Assembly (NCBI RefSeq): GCF_000373245.1
Contig: NZ_KB890738.1
Location: 816,065 to 880,064, forward strand
Direction: 5' to 3'
Length of the DNA stretch: 64,000 nt
Origin: Echinicola pacifica DSM 19836
Lineage (GTDB): Bacteria; Bacteroidota; Bacteroidia; Cytophagales; Cyclobacteriaceae
Part shown: piece after piece, positions 44,101 to 52,250 of the stretch
Layout: each line of letters begins with the position of its first letter
Position numbering within the stretch: the first letter of the stretch is position 1
Made by a program: the position numbers and the translations under genes
The notes under the pieces: generated by a model
What the model saw: the letters and a program-made list of their open reading frames with translations, nothing else
What the model was told of the DNA's origin: nothing
Databases searched by the model: none

Positions 44101-44509
44101 ATATGTGACCAATATCTCGGAGCGGCTTTCATTGTATTCCAAACTTGATAATATCAAGACCGAGGAGGAGCTGGCAAAATTTGCCACCTCGGTGAAGGAT
44201 CGCTTTGGACCGGTGCCTTCGGAGGTAGAGGACCTGTTTGAGACGGTGCGTTTGCGCTGGCTGGCCGAGAAGCTAGGCTTCGAAAAGCTGGTGCTGAAGA
44301 GCGAGCAGATGAAATGTTATTTTGTGCCAAGCACAAGGGAAATCTATTTCAAATCGGCTGTTTTTGGAAATATTATTAAGTTTATTCAAGGGCAAGGGAA
44401 GCACTGCAAAATAAAAGAGCACAAAAACCGTTTAATACTCAGCATCTCAAATGTCAAATCCATAGATCGGGCGAAGCAATGGTTAGGGGAAATGCGGGTG
44501 AATACTTAA
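41153..44509 (+). CDS. mfd: Transcription-repair coupling factor
   Basis: Mfd removes RNA polymerase stalled at DNA lesions and recruits UvrA. The 1118-residue product has a UvrB-homology N-terminus (EPGQFAIRGGIIDVYSY), a CarD-like RNAP-interaction domain (GDYVVHVDYGVGRFAGLEK, about 440-460), a helicase domain with GDVGFGKTEVAIRAAFKA (Walker A) and DEEQKFGVK (Walker B), IIESGLDIPNANTI, RGRVGRSNKKAYCYL, and the C-terminal TRCF domain. The start is TTG 41153; no ATG lies close enough to give the conserved N-terminus. Confidence 0.97.
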   Translation: MEKKAFLTLYEQDSFVRTIAQSLKEESGKNHHIKGLSGSVDMVLLAALNQIQPRTHLVIAHDKEEAAYFNSDLQSLLGEGASVIFPASYKKPYQHEEVDNANILMRAEILSKVLAAKQENLIIISFPDALNEKVINKKSLRENTFVVKVGEKVDVEFIAELLSTYDFEKVDFVYEPGQFAIRGGIIDVYSYANEEPYRLEMFGREIESIRTFETESQLSVDSLDQISIIPNVQTRLMQEVRQSFAEFLPADTLIWIKDLEYTGDMLDRAYEKAEQQFGQITSQVGNEKLMLKPEALFDTAESFKLSIEKFTNIEFGNRFSLAEDKVFNFDGRPQPSFNKDFGLLVDNLLENERAGLINIISSESAKQLDRLQNIFQELHPTLQFQTLPISLREGFVDHTLRLACYTDHQIFERFHRYKSNQKASKTKALTLKELKTLQAGDYVVHVDYGVGRFAGLEKVEVNGNFQEAVRLIFRDDDLLYVNIHALHKISKYSGQEGNMPTMSKLGSPEWENKKKKVKRKVKDIAKDLISLYAKRRQSPGHQFAHDSVLQVELESSFIYEDTPDQALATGDVKEDMEKAYPMDRLVCGDVGFGKTEVAIRAAFKAVNDRKQVAILVPTTILAMQHFQTFKDRLKGFPVKVEYINRFRSTKEVREIARQVTSGEIDILVGTHRIVNKDINFKDLGLLVIDEEQKFGVKVKDQLKELRVNVDVLTLTATPIPRTLHFSLMGARDLSVIATPPPNRQPVTTEIHTFQEEVIRDAVARELQRGGQVFFVHNRVGEIESIANLIMRLVPDAKVAGAHGQMDGKQLEKIMVQFIEGEFDVLISTNIIESGLDIPNANTIMINRAHMFGLSDLHQMRGRVGRSNKKAYCYLLTPPVSGLTQEARKRLQTLEEFSDLGDGFKVAMRDLDIRGAGNLLGAEQSGFITDLGFEMYHKILDEAVQELKENEFASLFEVDLKEKIEVLVQDCVIETDMELLIPEGYVTNISERLSLYSKLDNIKTEEELAKFATSVKDRFGPVPSEVEDLFETVRLRWLAEKLGFEKLVLKSEQMKCYFVPSTREIYFKSAVFGNIIKFIQGQGKHCKIKEHKNRLILSISNVKSIDRAKQWLGEMRVNT

Positions 44510-44669
44510 ATAAAATCATTTTCTTGAAGGTTTAATCTACGTTAAACCTAGGTGCAATTTGTATGGATCGTATTAATTTATTCGTTGATGAGCGGCTGAA
44601 ATTATTGTGATATGTTATTATTGATTATATATTAGCGGTATTAAAGACGAGAAAAAAACCAAGTTTCAC

Positions 44670-45899
44670 ATGGTGAAAAGCAATTATAATAAATTTTGGC
44701 TTGTTGGTGCATTTTTGATGCTATCAATGACGATTTTGGCATCATGTGCCAAAAAGAGCGGCCCCACCTACGGAAGGCGGTCTGCTGGCAACCCGGGTAA
44801 GGTAAGTGCTGCAACTGGTGCAGATCTTAATTTTGACTTGGAAGACACCACACAATTTACCGTTGTCAAATTAAAAGATCCTGTAAAAGGACCGAAGTTA
44901 AAATATGTACAAGGTGGACGGGCTGTTCTTGGTACCCAGGAGCAAGATGTTATGGCCTTTAGAGATAATGCCGAACGTACCGTGACCATCGCCTCATTCT
45001 ATATGGATGAGACCGAAGTCACTAACCTGGACTATAAAGAGTTCCTATTCAATATGAGAACCCGTGTGAGCTCCGATTCAGTAAAACGCCTGGAGCCTCG
45101 TGAAGATGTGTGGACAGAGGCCCTATCGTACAATGATGTTTACTCTACTTATTATTTCAGACATCCTGGCTTCAACTTCTACCCTGTAGCGGGTGTCACT
45201 TGGAATCAAGCAAATGTCTATTGCAAGTGGAGAACGATTTATGTAAATGAAATCTATAGAGAAAACGAAAAGCTGGACTCTACGATGAGCAAAAATCTGC
45301 TGATCGAAAGAGGAGTGGTTCTTCCTAGCTATAGACTGCCAAACGAAGCGGAATGGGAATATGCTGCCAAGGCAATGATTGGAACTCAATACTTGGATGA
45401 AAATCAGGAAAATGGTAGAATTTATCCTTGGGATGGCCGTGGAGTTCGTAATCCATATGATGTAAAAAGAAAATCAAGACAAGGTGACTTCCTCGCCAAC
45501 TTCAAACGTGGCCGAGGTGATTACGCTGGTATCGCCGGTGGCGTAAGTAATGATGGAGATATCATCCCTGCCAACGTATATGAGTACCCACCAAATGACT
45601 TTGGGCTATATAATATGTCTGGAAATATGAACGAATGGGTGGAAGATGTCTATCGTCCTCTGTCTTTTCAGGATTTCGAAGACCTAAACCCTGTCCGTAG
45701 AGATGGCACCAATGATGATGCCAGTGCCTATGCCACCACCTTGATAGATGATAACTACCGAGTGTACAAGGGCGGAAGCTGGAGAGATGTCGCTTATTGG
45801 TTGTCTCCCGGCACACGTCGATTTATGCACCAGGATTCAGCTACCAATCATATTGGTTTCCGCTGTGCGATGATCTCTGTAGGTGCAGATGATATGTAA
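44670..45899 (+). CDS. gldJ: Gliding motility/T9SS lipoprotein GldJ
   Basis: A 409-residue lipoprotein (lipobox LASC, about residue 26) with a formylglycine-generating-enzyme-like (SUMF1/FGE) fold. The sequence VTIASFYMDETEVTNLDYKEFLF, YYFRHPGFNFYPVAGVTWNQANVYCKWRTIYVNE, RLPNEAEWEYAAKAM, NDFGLYNMSGNMNEWVEDVY and GGSWRDVAYWLSPGTRR matches GldJ, one of the core gliding/T9SS proteins and a partner of GldK. It is shorter than the roughly 560-residue flavobacterial form. No enzymatic activity is expected of this family. It is followed by a strong terminator. Confidence 0.9.
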   Translation: MVKSNYNKFWLVGAFLMLSMTILASCAKKSGPTYGRRSAGNPGKVSAATGADLNFDLEDTTQFTVVKLKDPVKGPKLKYVQGGRAVLGTQEQDVMAFRDNAERTVTIASFYMDETEVTNLDYKEFLFNMRTRVSSDSVKRLEPREDVWTEALSYNDVYSTYYFRHPGFNFYPVAGVTWNQANVYCKWRTIYVNEIYRENEKLDSTMSKNLLIERGVVLPSYRLPNEAEWEYAAKAMIGTQYLDENQENGRIYPWDGRGVRNPYDVKRKSRQGDFLANFKRGRGDYAGIAGGVSNDGDIIPANVYEYPPNDFGLYNMSGNMNEWVEDVYRPLSFQDFEDLNPVRRDGTNDDASAYATTLIDDNYRVYKGGSWRDVAYWLSPGTRRFMHQDSATNHIGFRCAMISVGADDM

Positions 45900-45923
45900 T
45901 TCCAACTAGTAACCTTTATATTG

Positions 45924-45949
45924 AAAGCCGGATAAATTCCGGCTTTTTT
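45924..45949 (+). terminator. Intrinsic terminator after gldJ
   Basis: Arms AAAGCCGG (45924-45931) and CCGGCTTT (45939-45946) form a perfect 8-bp stem with a 7-base loop, then T residues. Confidence 0.9.
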
Positions 45950-46350
45950 CGTTTTTAACCGTTTATCCATTGCAATTTTACTTTTATATACTCTGATTGG
46001 TAAGGCTGTGGTGATTTTGTAACTTGTGCTTGGATTGAAGAATTCAACCATCATTTGACCTTGATGGCTTGCTGAAAAGCTTGGCTTTAGACTTCCAAAA
46101 ACTACCAGAATCATAGTTTCTATCCCTTAGAGAATGGTGCAATGTTGAAGCTAAAGTTGTTGATCTTTTCACAGAAGCAAACGGTAGCCCTTCTCATAGG
46201 CAAGAATGGGGAGTCTAAGCGTTATTGAGGACAAAGAGCAAGTAGTTTACGACCCAATATAATGTAGTAAAGCCCACTCCATACGGTTGGAGCTGGGTAG
46301 CTGGAAGCCAGGCGGCTAGCCAGTAAACAGATTATTTTAACCAACAGAAT
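45950..46350. other. Intergenic region, about 400 bases
   Basis: Between gldJ and the S9 peptidase. No gene on either strand is convincing. Contains a CCATACGGTTGGAGCTGGG stretch near 46280 without a recognised function. Confidence 0.4.
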
Positions 46351-48792
46351 ATGAACCTATCCATTACCCCAAAAAGATTATTGGTGGTGGTCACCGCATT
46401 CATGAGTATGGGCATGAGCAGCCTTTACGCTCAGGAACATTTAGGCTATCAGACCCCGCCAGAGGAGATTATTGAGCTATTAGACGCTCCTGTTACTCCT
46501 TCAGTTTCATTTAGCAAGTCAGGCGACCGGATGCTGATCCTGGAGCGTCCAGGATATACCTCGATACAGCAGCTTTCGCAGCCGGAGCTCCGGCTGGCAG
46601 GAATACGTATCAATCCAATGACCAATGGTCCAAGCAGGTCTTCCGGTTATACAGGGATCAAAATCAAAAACCTCGAAAGTGGACAGGCAGAACCCCTTAC
46701 AGGAATGCCGGCCGGTGCACATATCAGCGATTACAGTTGGTCACCAGATGAGAGCCACCTCGCCATCAGCATTACGGAAGAGAAAGGAATTAGCTTATGG
46801 CTAGCAGATCTGAGCACTCAGAAGGTAAGGCGCCTGACTCAGCCGGTCCTTAATGAGATCTATGGCCAGGCTTTTTCGTGGTTATCTGAGGATAAATTGA
46901 TCATAAAGGTGGTAAATCCCGACCGTGGAGCCATGCCTGAGCGTCCTATGGTCCCTTCCGGACCGATCATCCAGGAAACTTCCGGTGCTGCTGCACCAAG
47001 CAGAACTTACCAGGATCTATTGGAAAATGAGTTCGATGAAAAACTTTTCGCCTACCTGATGGATGCCCAGCTGATGGTGCTGGACTTGTCTGGCTCTATG
47101 GAGAAATTGGCAGAGCCTGCCTTGATAAAATCCATGGACATCTCTCCAGATAGTAAGCATATCCTGGTGGAGACCATGCAGAAGCCCTTCTCTTATTTGG
47201 TTCCTAGCTATAGGTTCCCTTATAATGTAGAGATATGGTCCGTGGATGGAAGCAGCACGAAGACGCTTGCTCAGGTGCCTTTGGATGAGGTAAGGCCTAC
47301 AGGATTTGATGCCACCGTGACGGGACCTCGAGAAGTAAACTGGCGAAATGATAAGGCCGCAGAGCTCTACTGGGTGGAAGCTCAAGATGGTGGAGATCCT
47401 AAAGTGGAGATAGAAGAGCGAGACATTGTCTATACCTTAGCTGCACCTTTCACCACTGAGAAGACCAAACTGGCAGCGACCAGCCTTCGCTTTGAAAGTA
47501 TCGACTGGTCCGATGAGGATTTCGCAATTCTAAACGAACGTTGGTTTGCTAGTCGTCAGGAAAAACGATCCCTGATCAAGCCTGGCAATCCTTCTTCCGG
47601 CAAGAAAACTTTTATTGAGCGCAGCTACTCCGACATCTACAATGATCCAGGGGAGCCAGTGATGACCACCAATACCTATGATGAGCGGGTTTTGCTGCGC
47701 AAAGACAATAAGATCTTTATGACCAGTGAGGGAGGTTCTCCGGAAGGAAGCATGCCTTTCTTAGCTACTTTGGACGTTCTTTCTGGCGAGCAAGAGATAC
47801 TATGGAGGTGTCAGGCGCCTTATTATGAGGAAGTCGTAAAAGTTCTTGATGATAAGGGAACCAGTTTTGTGACTAGAAAACAAAGTACTGATATTCAACC
47901 TAACTATTGGTTGGTCAATACTCGTAAGAGAATCGCCCCAATTCAATTGACGAATTTTGAGCATCCTTACCCTTCTCTGAAAGGGGTGGAAAAAGAATTG
48001 GTAACCTATCCCCGGAAAGATGGCTTAAATCTGTCAGCGACCATATACACTCCTGAAGGCTATGATGCTGAGGTAGATGGGCCTTTGCCGGTATTGATGT
48101 GGGCTTACCCAAGAGAATATAAATCCAAAGAGGTGGCTGCCCAAGTGAGAGGCTCCAAATATGAATTTATCCGTCTATACTGGGGTACTCCGCTGTATTG
48201 GGTGACGCAGGGTTATGCAATTATGGATCGCACTGAGATGCCTATCGTAGGCGAAGGGGAGGAAGAGCCTAATGATTTCTTCATCGAACAGCTGGTAGCC
48301 AATGCAGATGCTGCCATTGGCTATATTGTGGAAAGAGGAATTGGTGATAGAGATAGAATTGCCGTTGGTGGTCATTCTTATGGTGCTTTTATGACGGCCA
48401 ATTTACTTTCGCATACCGATCTCTTTGCCGCAGGCATTGCCAGAAGCGGTGCTTATAATAGGACACTGACTCCTTTTGGCTTCCAATATGAGCAGCGTAC
48501 CTATTGGGAGGCCCCGGACGTCTATTTCAATATGTCTCCTTTTATGCATGCAGAAAAAGTGAAAACTCCGCTGCTGCTTATCCATGGTGAGGCAGATAAT
48601 AATTCCGGCACCTTTCCTATCCAGTCTGAGCGTTACTATAATGCCCTTAAGGGTCATGGTGCTACCGCAAGATTGGTTTTTCTTCCCAACGAAAGTCATG
48701 GATATGCCGCTCGTGAATCCATCCTTCATACCTTATATGAGATGAATGAGTGGTTGGATACCTGGGTGAAAAATAAAGGAGCTTCCGAATAA
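46351..48792 (+). CDS. Secreted S9 family (prolyl oligopeptidase-type) serine peptidase
   Basis: An 813-residue exported peptidase. The signal peptide ends at LYAQ. An N-terminal beta-propeller-like region (about 60-500) precedes a C-terminal alpha/beta-hydrolase domain with the nucleophile in GGHSYGAFMTANLL, a catalytic Asp in HGEADNNSG and a His in NESHGYAAR. The sequence is close to the glutamyl endopeptidase-like (S9D) branch. It probably degrades peptides in the periplasm; there is no T9SS sorting tail. It stands alone with a terminator after it. Confidence 0.93.
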   Translation: MNLSITPKRLLVVVTAFMSMGMSSLYAQEHLGYQTPPEEIIELLDAPVTPSVSFSKSGDRMLILERPGYTSIQQLSQPELRLAGIRINPMTNGPSRSSGYTGIKIKNLESGQAEPLTGMPAGAHISDYSWSPDESHLAISITEEKGISLWLADLSTQKVRRLTQPVLNEIYGQAFSWLSEDKLIIKVVNPDRGAMPERPMVPSGPIIQETSGAAAPSRTYQDLLENEFDEKLFAYLMDAQLMVLDLSGSMEKLAEPALIKSMDISPDSKHILVETMQKPFSYLVPSYRFPYNVEIWSVDGSSTKTLAQVPLDEVRPTGFDATVTGPREVNWRNDKAAELYWVEAQDGGDPKVEIEERDIVYTLAAPFTTEKTKLAATSLRFESIDWSDEDFAILNERWFASRQEKRSLIKPGNPSSGKKTFIERSYSDIYNDPGEPVMTTNTYDERVLLRKDNKIFMTSEGGSPEGSMPFLATLDVLSGEQEILWRCQAPYYEEVVKVLDDKGTSFVTRKQSTDIQPNYWLVNTRKRIAPIQLTNFEHPYPSLKGVEKELVTYPRKDGLNLSATIYTPEGYDAEVDGPLPVLMWAYPREYKSKEVAAQVRGSKYEFIRLYWGTPLYWVTQGYAIMDRTEMPIVGEGEEEPNDFFIEQLVANADAAIGYIVERGIGDRDRIAVGGHSYGAFMTANLLSHTDLFAAGIARSGAYNRTLTPFGFQYEQRTYWEAPDVYFNMSPFMHAEKVKTPLLLIHGEADNNSGTFPIQSERYYNALKGHGATARLVFLPNESHGYAARESILHTLYEMNEWLDTWVKNKGASE

Positions 48793-48920
48793 GATAGTAA
48801 GATAGTCTTGGAGATAATTCAGGACAGGTAGAAGATGGACGGCTGGTCATTGGTAATAAAAACCAATATGAATTGGCTTTGTAAGTAAACTCCTAGTGAG
48901 ATGATACCCTAAAGTAAATC

Positions 48921-48954
48921 AAATCCCGCATAATGGTATATGCGGGATTTTTTT
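48921..48954 (+). terminator. Intrinsic terminator after the S9 peptidase
   Basis: Arms AAATCCCGCA (48921-48930) and TGCGGGATTT (48941-48950) form a perfect 10-bp stem with a 10-base loop, then T residues. Confidence 0.9.
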
Positions 48955-49132
48955 GTAATTTAATGGGGGTTTTCTGCTGGTAAATATTCCCAGGGCATTG
49001 GCAAAGGACTATTTATTCGTTTCCCCTGGCTAAAGACTTGTTATTTTGCTGAGTTGAGGTCATAGATTAAGAAACAGATTTTTCTTCAATAGCCCTATGA
49101 ATGTGGAAAAGTGGCGCATTTTACCAACGATT

Positions 49133-51937
49133 ATGAAAAGACTTTTACTTCTATCATTATTTATTCTTCAGGTTTTCGGCGCCAGTTATGCGCAGAGTTG
49201 GGAGCGTGCGGGGGACTGGGGAAATGACCTCTATGCTGTAGATTGGATAGATGAGCAATTGGGATATGCCGCCGGGGAAGGGATATTTCTAAAATCTACC
49301 GATGGTGGTAGTAGCTGGCTGGAGATTTCTCTACCCGTGGAGATGGAGGTATATGCTTTACGTTTCTTTGATGGGCTCAATGGCTATGTGGTAGGGAATG
49401 ATGGATTGGTGTTCAAAACGACCGATGGGGCCAGCAGCTGGCAGCAGATGGACCTTGGTGCCACCAGCGACTTATTAGATTTGTACTATATCACTAAGGA
49501 TCAGCTCTGGATAGTGGGAGCTGCGGGCAAAGTCTATAAGACCTCTAATAATGGGGGGAGCTGGACTTCGGTGGCTATCGGAAGCACGGAAGACTTGAAT
49601 GCAGTGGTATTTACCAGTGCAAATAATGGATATATAGTTAGCAGTCTTGGTAAGGTTTTTAGGACTTTGGATGCTGGCGCGGCTTGGAGCGCGAGCGCGG
49701 TGACGAGCGGTATCGCTCTGAATGATATTTACTTTAGTGATGAGAACTCTGGCTTTGCGGTTGGCGATGCAGGGCTGATTTTTAGAACCGTCAATGGAGG
49801 TAGCCTTTGGCAGGAGGTCAAAAGTGGCACCAACTATAATTATAATACGGTAAGCTTTAGCCGTTCAAACCCAAAAATCGGGATTGTAGGTGGGGAGGGT
49901 GGCTATGTATTATATACTAATAATACTGGGCAGACTTTTTTGGAAAGAACCAGTAGGACGACTGAGGATGTACATGATTTGGTTTTTGCAGGACAAAGTG
50001 AACTTGCCATTGGGGTGGGAGATGCAGGGAATATCATTCGCAGCACCAATTCCGGGAATAGCTGGTCCCTGTCTCAGTCAGGTTTCAATAAGGACTTTTA
50101 TACGACAGATTTTGTGACTGATAGTCGCGGCTATATAGCTGGGAATGATGGATTGGTGTTATTTACGAGCAATAGCGGCTTGACCTTTACCGATCGAACG
50201 CGGCCCTTGGTAGTTGATTTTTATGATATTGAATTTGAATCTACCAGTTTTGGCTATTTGGTAGGTGATGAAGGCACTGTGCTCCAGACCAGCAACTCAG
50301 GCGCTTCGTGGCTGGCCTTAAATCCCCAAACTGAGAAGGATCTATATGGCCTGTTTTTTTATGATGCCAATGAGGGCTATGTCGTTGGGGAGCAAGGTTT
50401 CATCGGCTATACTAATGATAGAGGCGTTTCATGGGTGACTTTGGAGGAGGGTTTGCGAAGTTATAATTTTAGAGATATAGCTTTTTTCGAAAATAAAATG
50501 GGGATTATTATTGGCGATGGTGGTAAAATTCTCCGCTCCAATAATGGTGTCAATTGGGTGGAAGTAAGTGCAGGTGTCAATCAGGATTTTACTTCTCTGA
50601 GTATTGTGAATGAAACCACGGCCCTAGCTATAGGGAAATCAGGGCAGCTCATTAGAACCAGAGATAATGGGCTCACCTGGACCAGGCTAAATACCAATCA
50701 TACTACTGATTTTAATGGATTGGCATTTGCCGATGAGATGACGGGGTTTATCGTAGGCGTGGAAGGGTTGATTTTAGAAACTAAAGATCAGGGAGAGAGC
50801 TGGGAGCAGATCCAGACAGGCACCTTACAGGATTTTTATGATATCAATTTTGGCGATGCCACCACCGCCTATGCAGTAGGCGAGTATGGTTTATTTTATA
50901 AATACAGCTGTGCCCTGCCCACGGAGACGGGGACCATTGAGGGTTTTGATAATATTTGTATGAGCCAGCAGGTCTATACCCTGGAGCATGATGAGTCCAC
51001 TGACTATACCTATGAATGGAGAGTGGACGGAGGGGAGATCATAGAGGGACAGGGAACGGATCGGGTGATTATCAACTGGGAGATTTCCGGAAGAAATTCA
51101 GTCATCGTCAAGAGCCTCAATGTCTGCGGCGAGGGGCCTGTGGCCGCACTGGAAGTGACCGTATCTACGCAGGCGGAGGCGGTAAATCAGATCAATGGTG
51201 TCGGCGTTTCCTGCCTGGGTGTGGAGGAATTATACTCGGTCGATTCCATTCCGGGAATGGAGTATTCCTGGGAAGTGAGCAATGGTATGGTGGTGTCGGG
51301 ACAAGGAACCGCTCATGTGAAAGTGGCCTGGAATGGGCAGGGAAGTCAGGTGCTGACTGTCTTCCCTGGCAATGTATGTGGCCTCGGTCCTGAGAGTACC
51401 AAGGTCATCGAGGTGGGAACCGTTCCGCAGCAGCCCTCAGAGATCGTGGGACCGGCGAGGGTAGGCTTGGAGGAGCAAAGCTATAGGGTAACGACGGAAG
51501 CAGGCATAAATTACCAATGGTCCACCAATGGTGGAGGCACTATTGTCTCGGGACAAGGCAGTGCAGAGGTGCTGGTAAACTGGGATAGAGAGGGAGACTA
51601 CTTACTGGAGGTGATACCTATGAATGCCTGTAATGAAGGTCCCAAACAGCTGCTCTCCGTTAATGTGGATTTGATCACCGCAATAGCGAATGAAGGGACC
51701 AATATGGCGCTAAAAATATATCCAAACCCCTCCCAGGGAGATATCCACATTGAAGCAAAAGGAATAGGGACCATTCACGATATCTCTGTGATCGACGCTA
51801 TGGGTAGGCGTGTTTATGTGGTGACTCTTGAATTAGGGAAATTTAATTTCGAATTAAATAATCTGCCGAAAGGAATGCTATTAATCGTGCTGGAGACCAG
51901 TGAGGGGAGGATTGTGGAAAAGGTGTGGATAAAGTAG
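49133..51937 (+). CDS. T9SS cargo protein with 14 BNR/YCF48-like repeats and PKD-like domains
   Basis: From the ATG at 49133 this 934-residue exported protein has a signal peptide (MKRLLLLSLFILQVFGASYAQ). The next 590 residues hold fourteen repeats of about 41 residues with the pattern GYxVGxxGxIxxTxDGGxSWxxxxxG, resembling YCF48/BNR propeller blades; 14 equals two seven-bladed propellers. Three PKD-like repeats with VCG/GPGP Cys motifs follow (about 600-840). The C-terminal YPNPSQGDIHIEAKG...GMLLIVLETSEGRIVEKVWIK is a type A T9SS sorting domain. It is predicted to be exported across the outer membrane and anchored or released. Function probably adhesive or carbohydrate/protein binding; the substrate is unknown. 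Confidence 0.9.
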   Translation: MKRLLLLSLFILQVFGASYAQSWERAGDWGNDLYAVDWIDEQLGYAAGEGIFLKSTDGGSSWLEISLPVEMEVYALRFFDGLNGYVVGNDGLVFKTTDGASSWQQMDLGATSDLLDLYYITKDQLWIVGAAGKVYKTSNNGGSWTSVAIGSTEDLNAVVFTSANNGYIVSSLGKVFRTLDAGAAWSASAVTSGIALNDIYFSDENSGFAVGDAGLIFRTVNGGSLWQEVKSGTNYNYNTVSFSRSNPKIGIVGGEGGYVLYTNNTGQTFLERTSRTTEDVHDLVFAGQSELAIGVGDAGNIIRSTNSGNSWSLSQSGFNKDFYTTDFVTDSRGYIAGNDGLVLFTSNSGLTFTDRTRPLVVDFYDIEFESTSFGYLVGDEGTVLQTSNSGASWLALNPQTEKDLYGLFFYDANEGYVVGEQGFIGYTNDRGVSWVTLEEGLRSYNFRDIAFFENKMGIIIGDGGKILRSNNGVNWVEVSAGVNQDFTSLSIVNETTALAIGKSGQLIRTRDNGLTWTRLNTNHTTDFNGLAFADEMTGFIVGVEGLILETKDQGESWEQIQTGTLQDFYDINFGDATTAYAVGEYGLFYKYSCALPTETGTIEGFDNICMSQQVYTLEHDESTDYTYEWRVDGGEIIEGQGTDRVIINWEISGRNSVIVKSLNVCGEGPVAALEVTVSTQAEAVNQINGVGVSCLGVEELYSVDSIPGMEYSWEVSNGMVVSGQGTAHVKVAWNGQGSQVLTVFPGNVCGLGPESTKVIEVGTVPQQPSEIVGPARVGLEEQSYRVTTEAGINYQWSTNGGGTIVSGQGSAEVLVNWDREGDYLLEVIPMNACNEGPKQLLSVNVDLITAIANEGTNMALKIYPNPSQGDIHIEAKGIGTIHDISVIDAMGRRVYVVTLELGKFNFELNNLPKGMLLIVLETSEGRIVEKVWIK

Positions 51938-52183
51938 TGTGAATTTGCTTAAGATTCATCAATTGCCTATTTCTAATGTTAAATGATAGTATTTGAAGTT
52001 GCCGCAATTTCGTACTGTAATTTTCCCGAAAACCCTTGACCAAGCAAGCTTAATCTATTACCTATTAGGTGTTTTAGACAATTGTAAACTAAGAGTAAAT
52101 TAGGTCTCAACTGCATTTTTACCCTCTCGCAAATCGGCTTCACTATAGATGAAGGCAGGAATTAATCACTTTCAATAAGCTTT

Positions 52184-52235
52184 AATAAAAAAACCGCTAT
52201 ATCAGCCTTCTTACTAAGGTCGAAATAGCGGTTTT
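52184..52235 (-). terminator. Terminator of pafA
   Basis: AAAACCGCTAT (52190-52200) pairs with ATAGCGGTTTT (52225-52235), with an inner CCTT...AAGG stem, and on the minus strand runs into TTTTTTTATT. Confidence 0.8.
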
Positions 52236-52250
52236 GTGAATTAGGACGGA

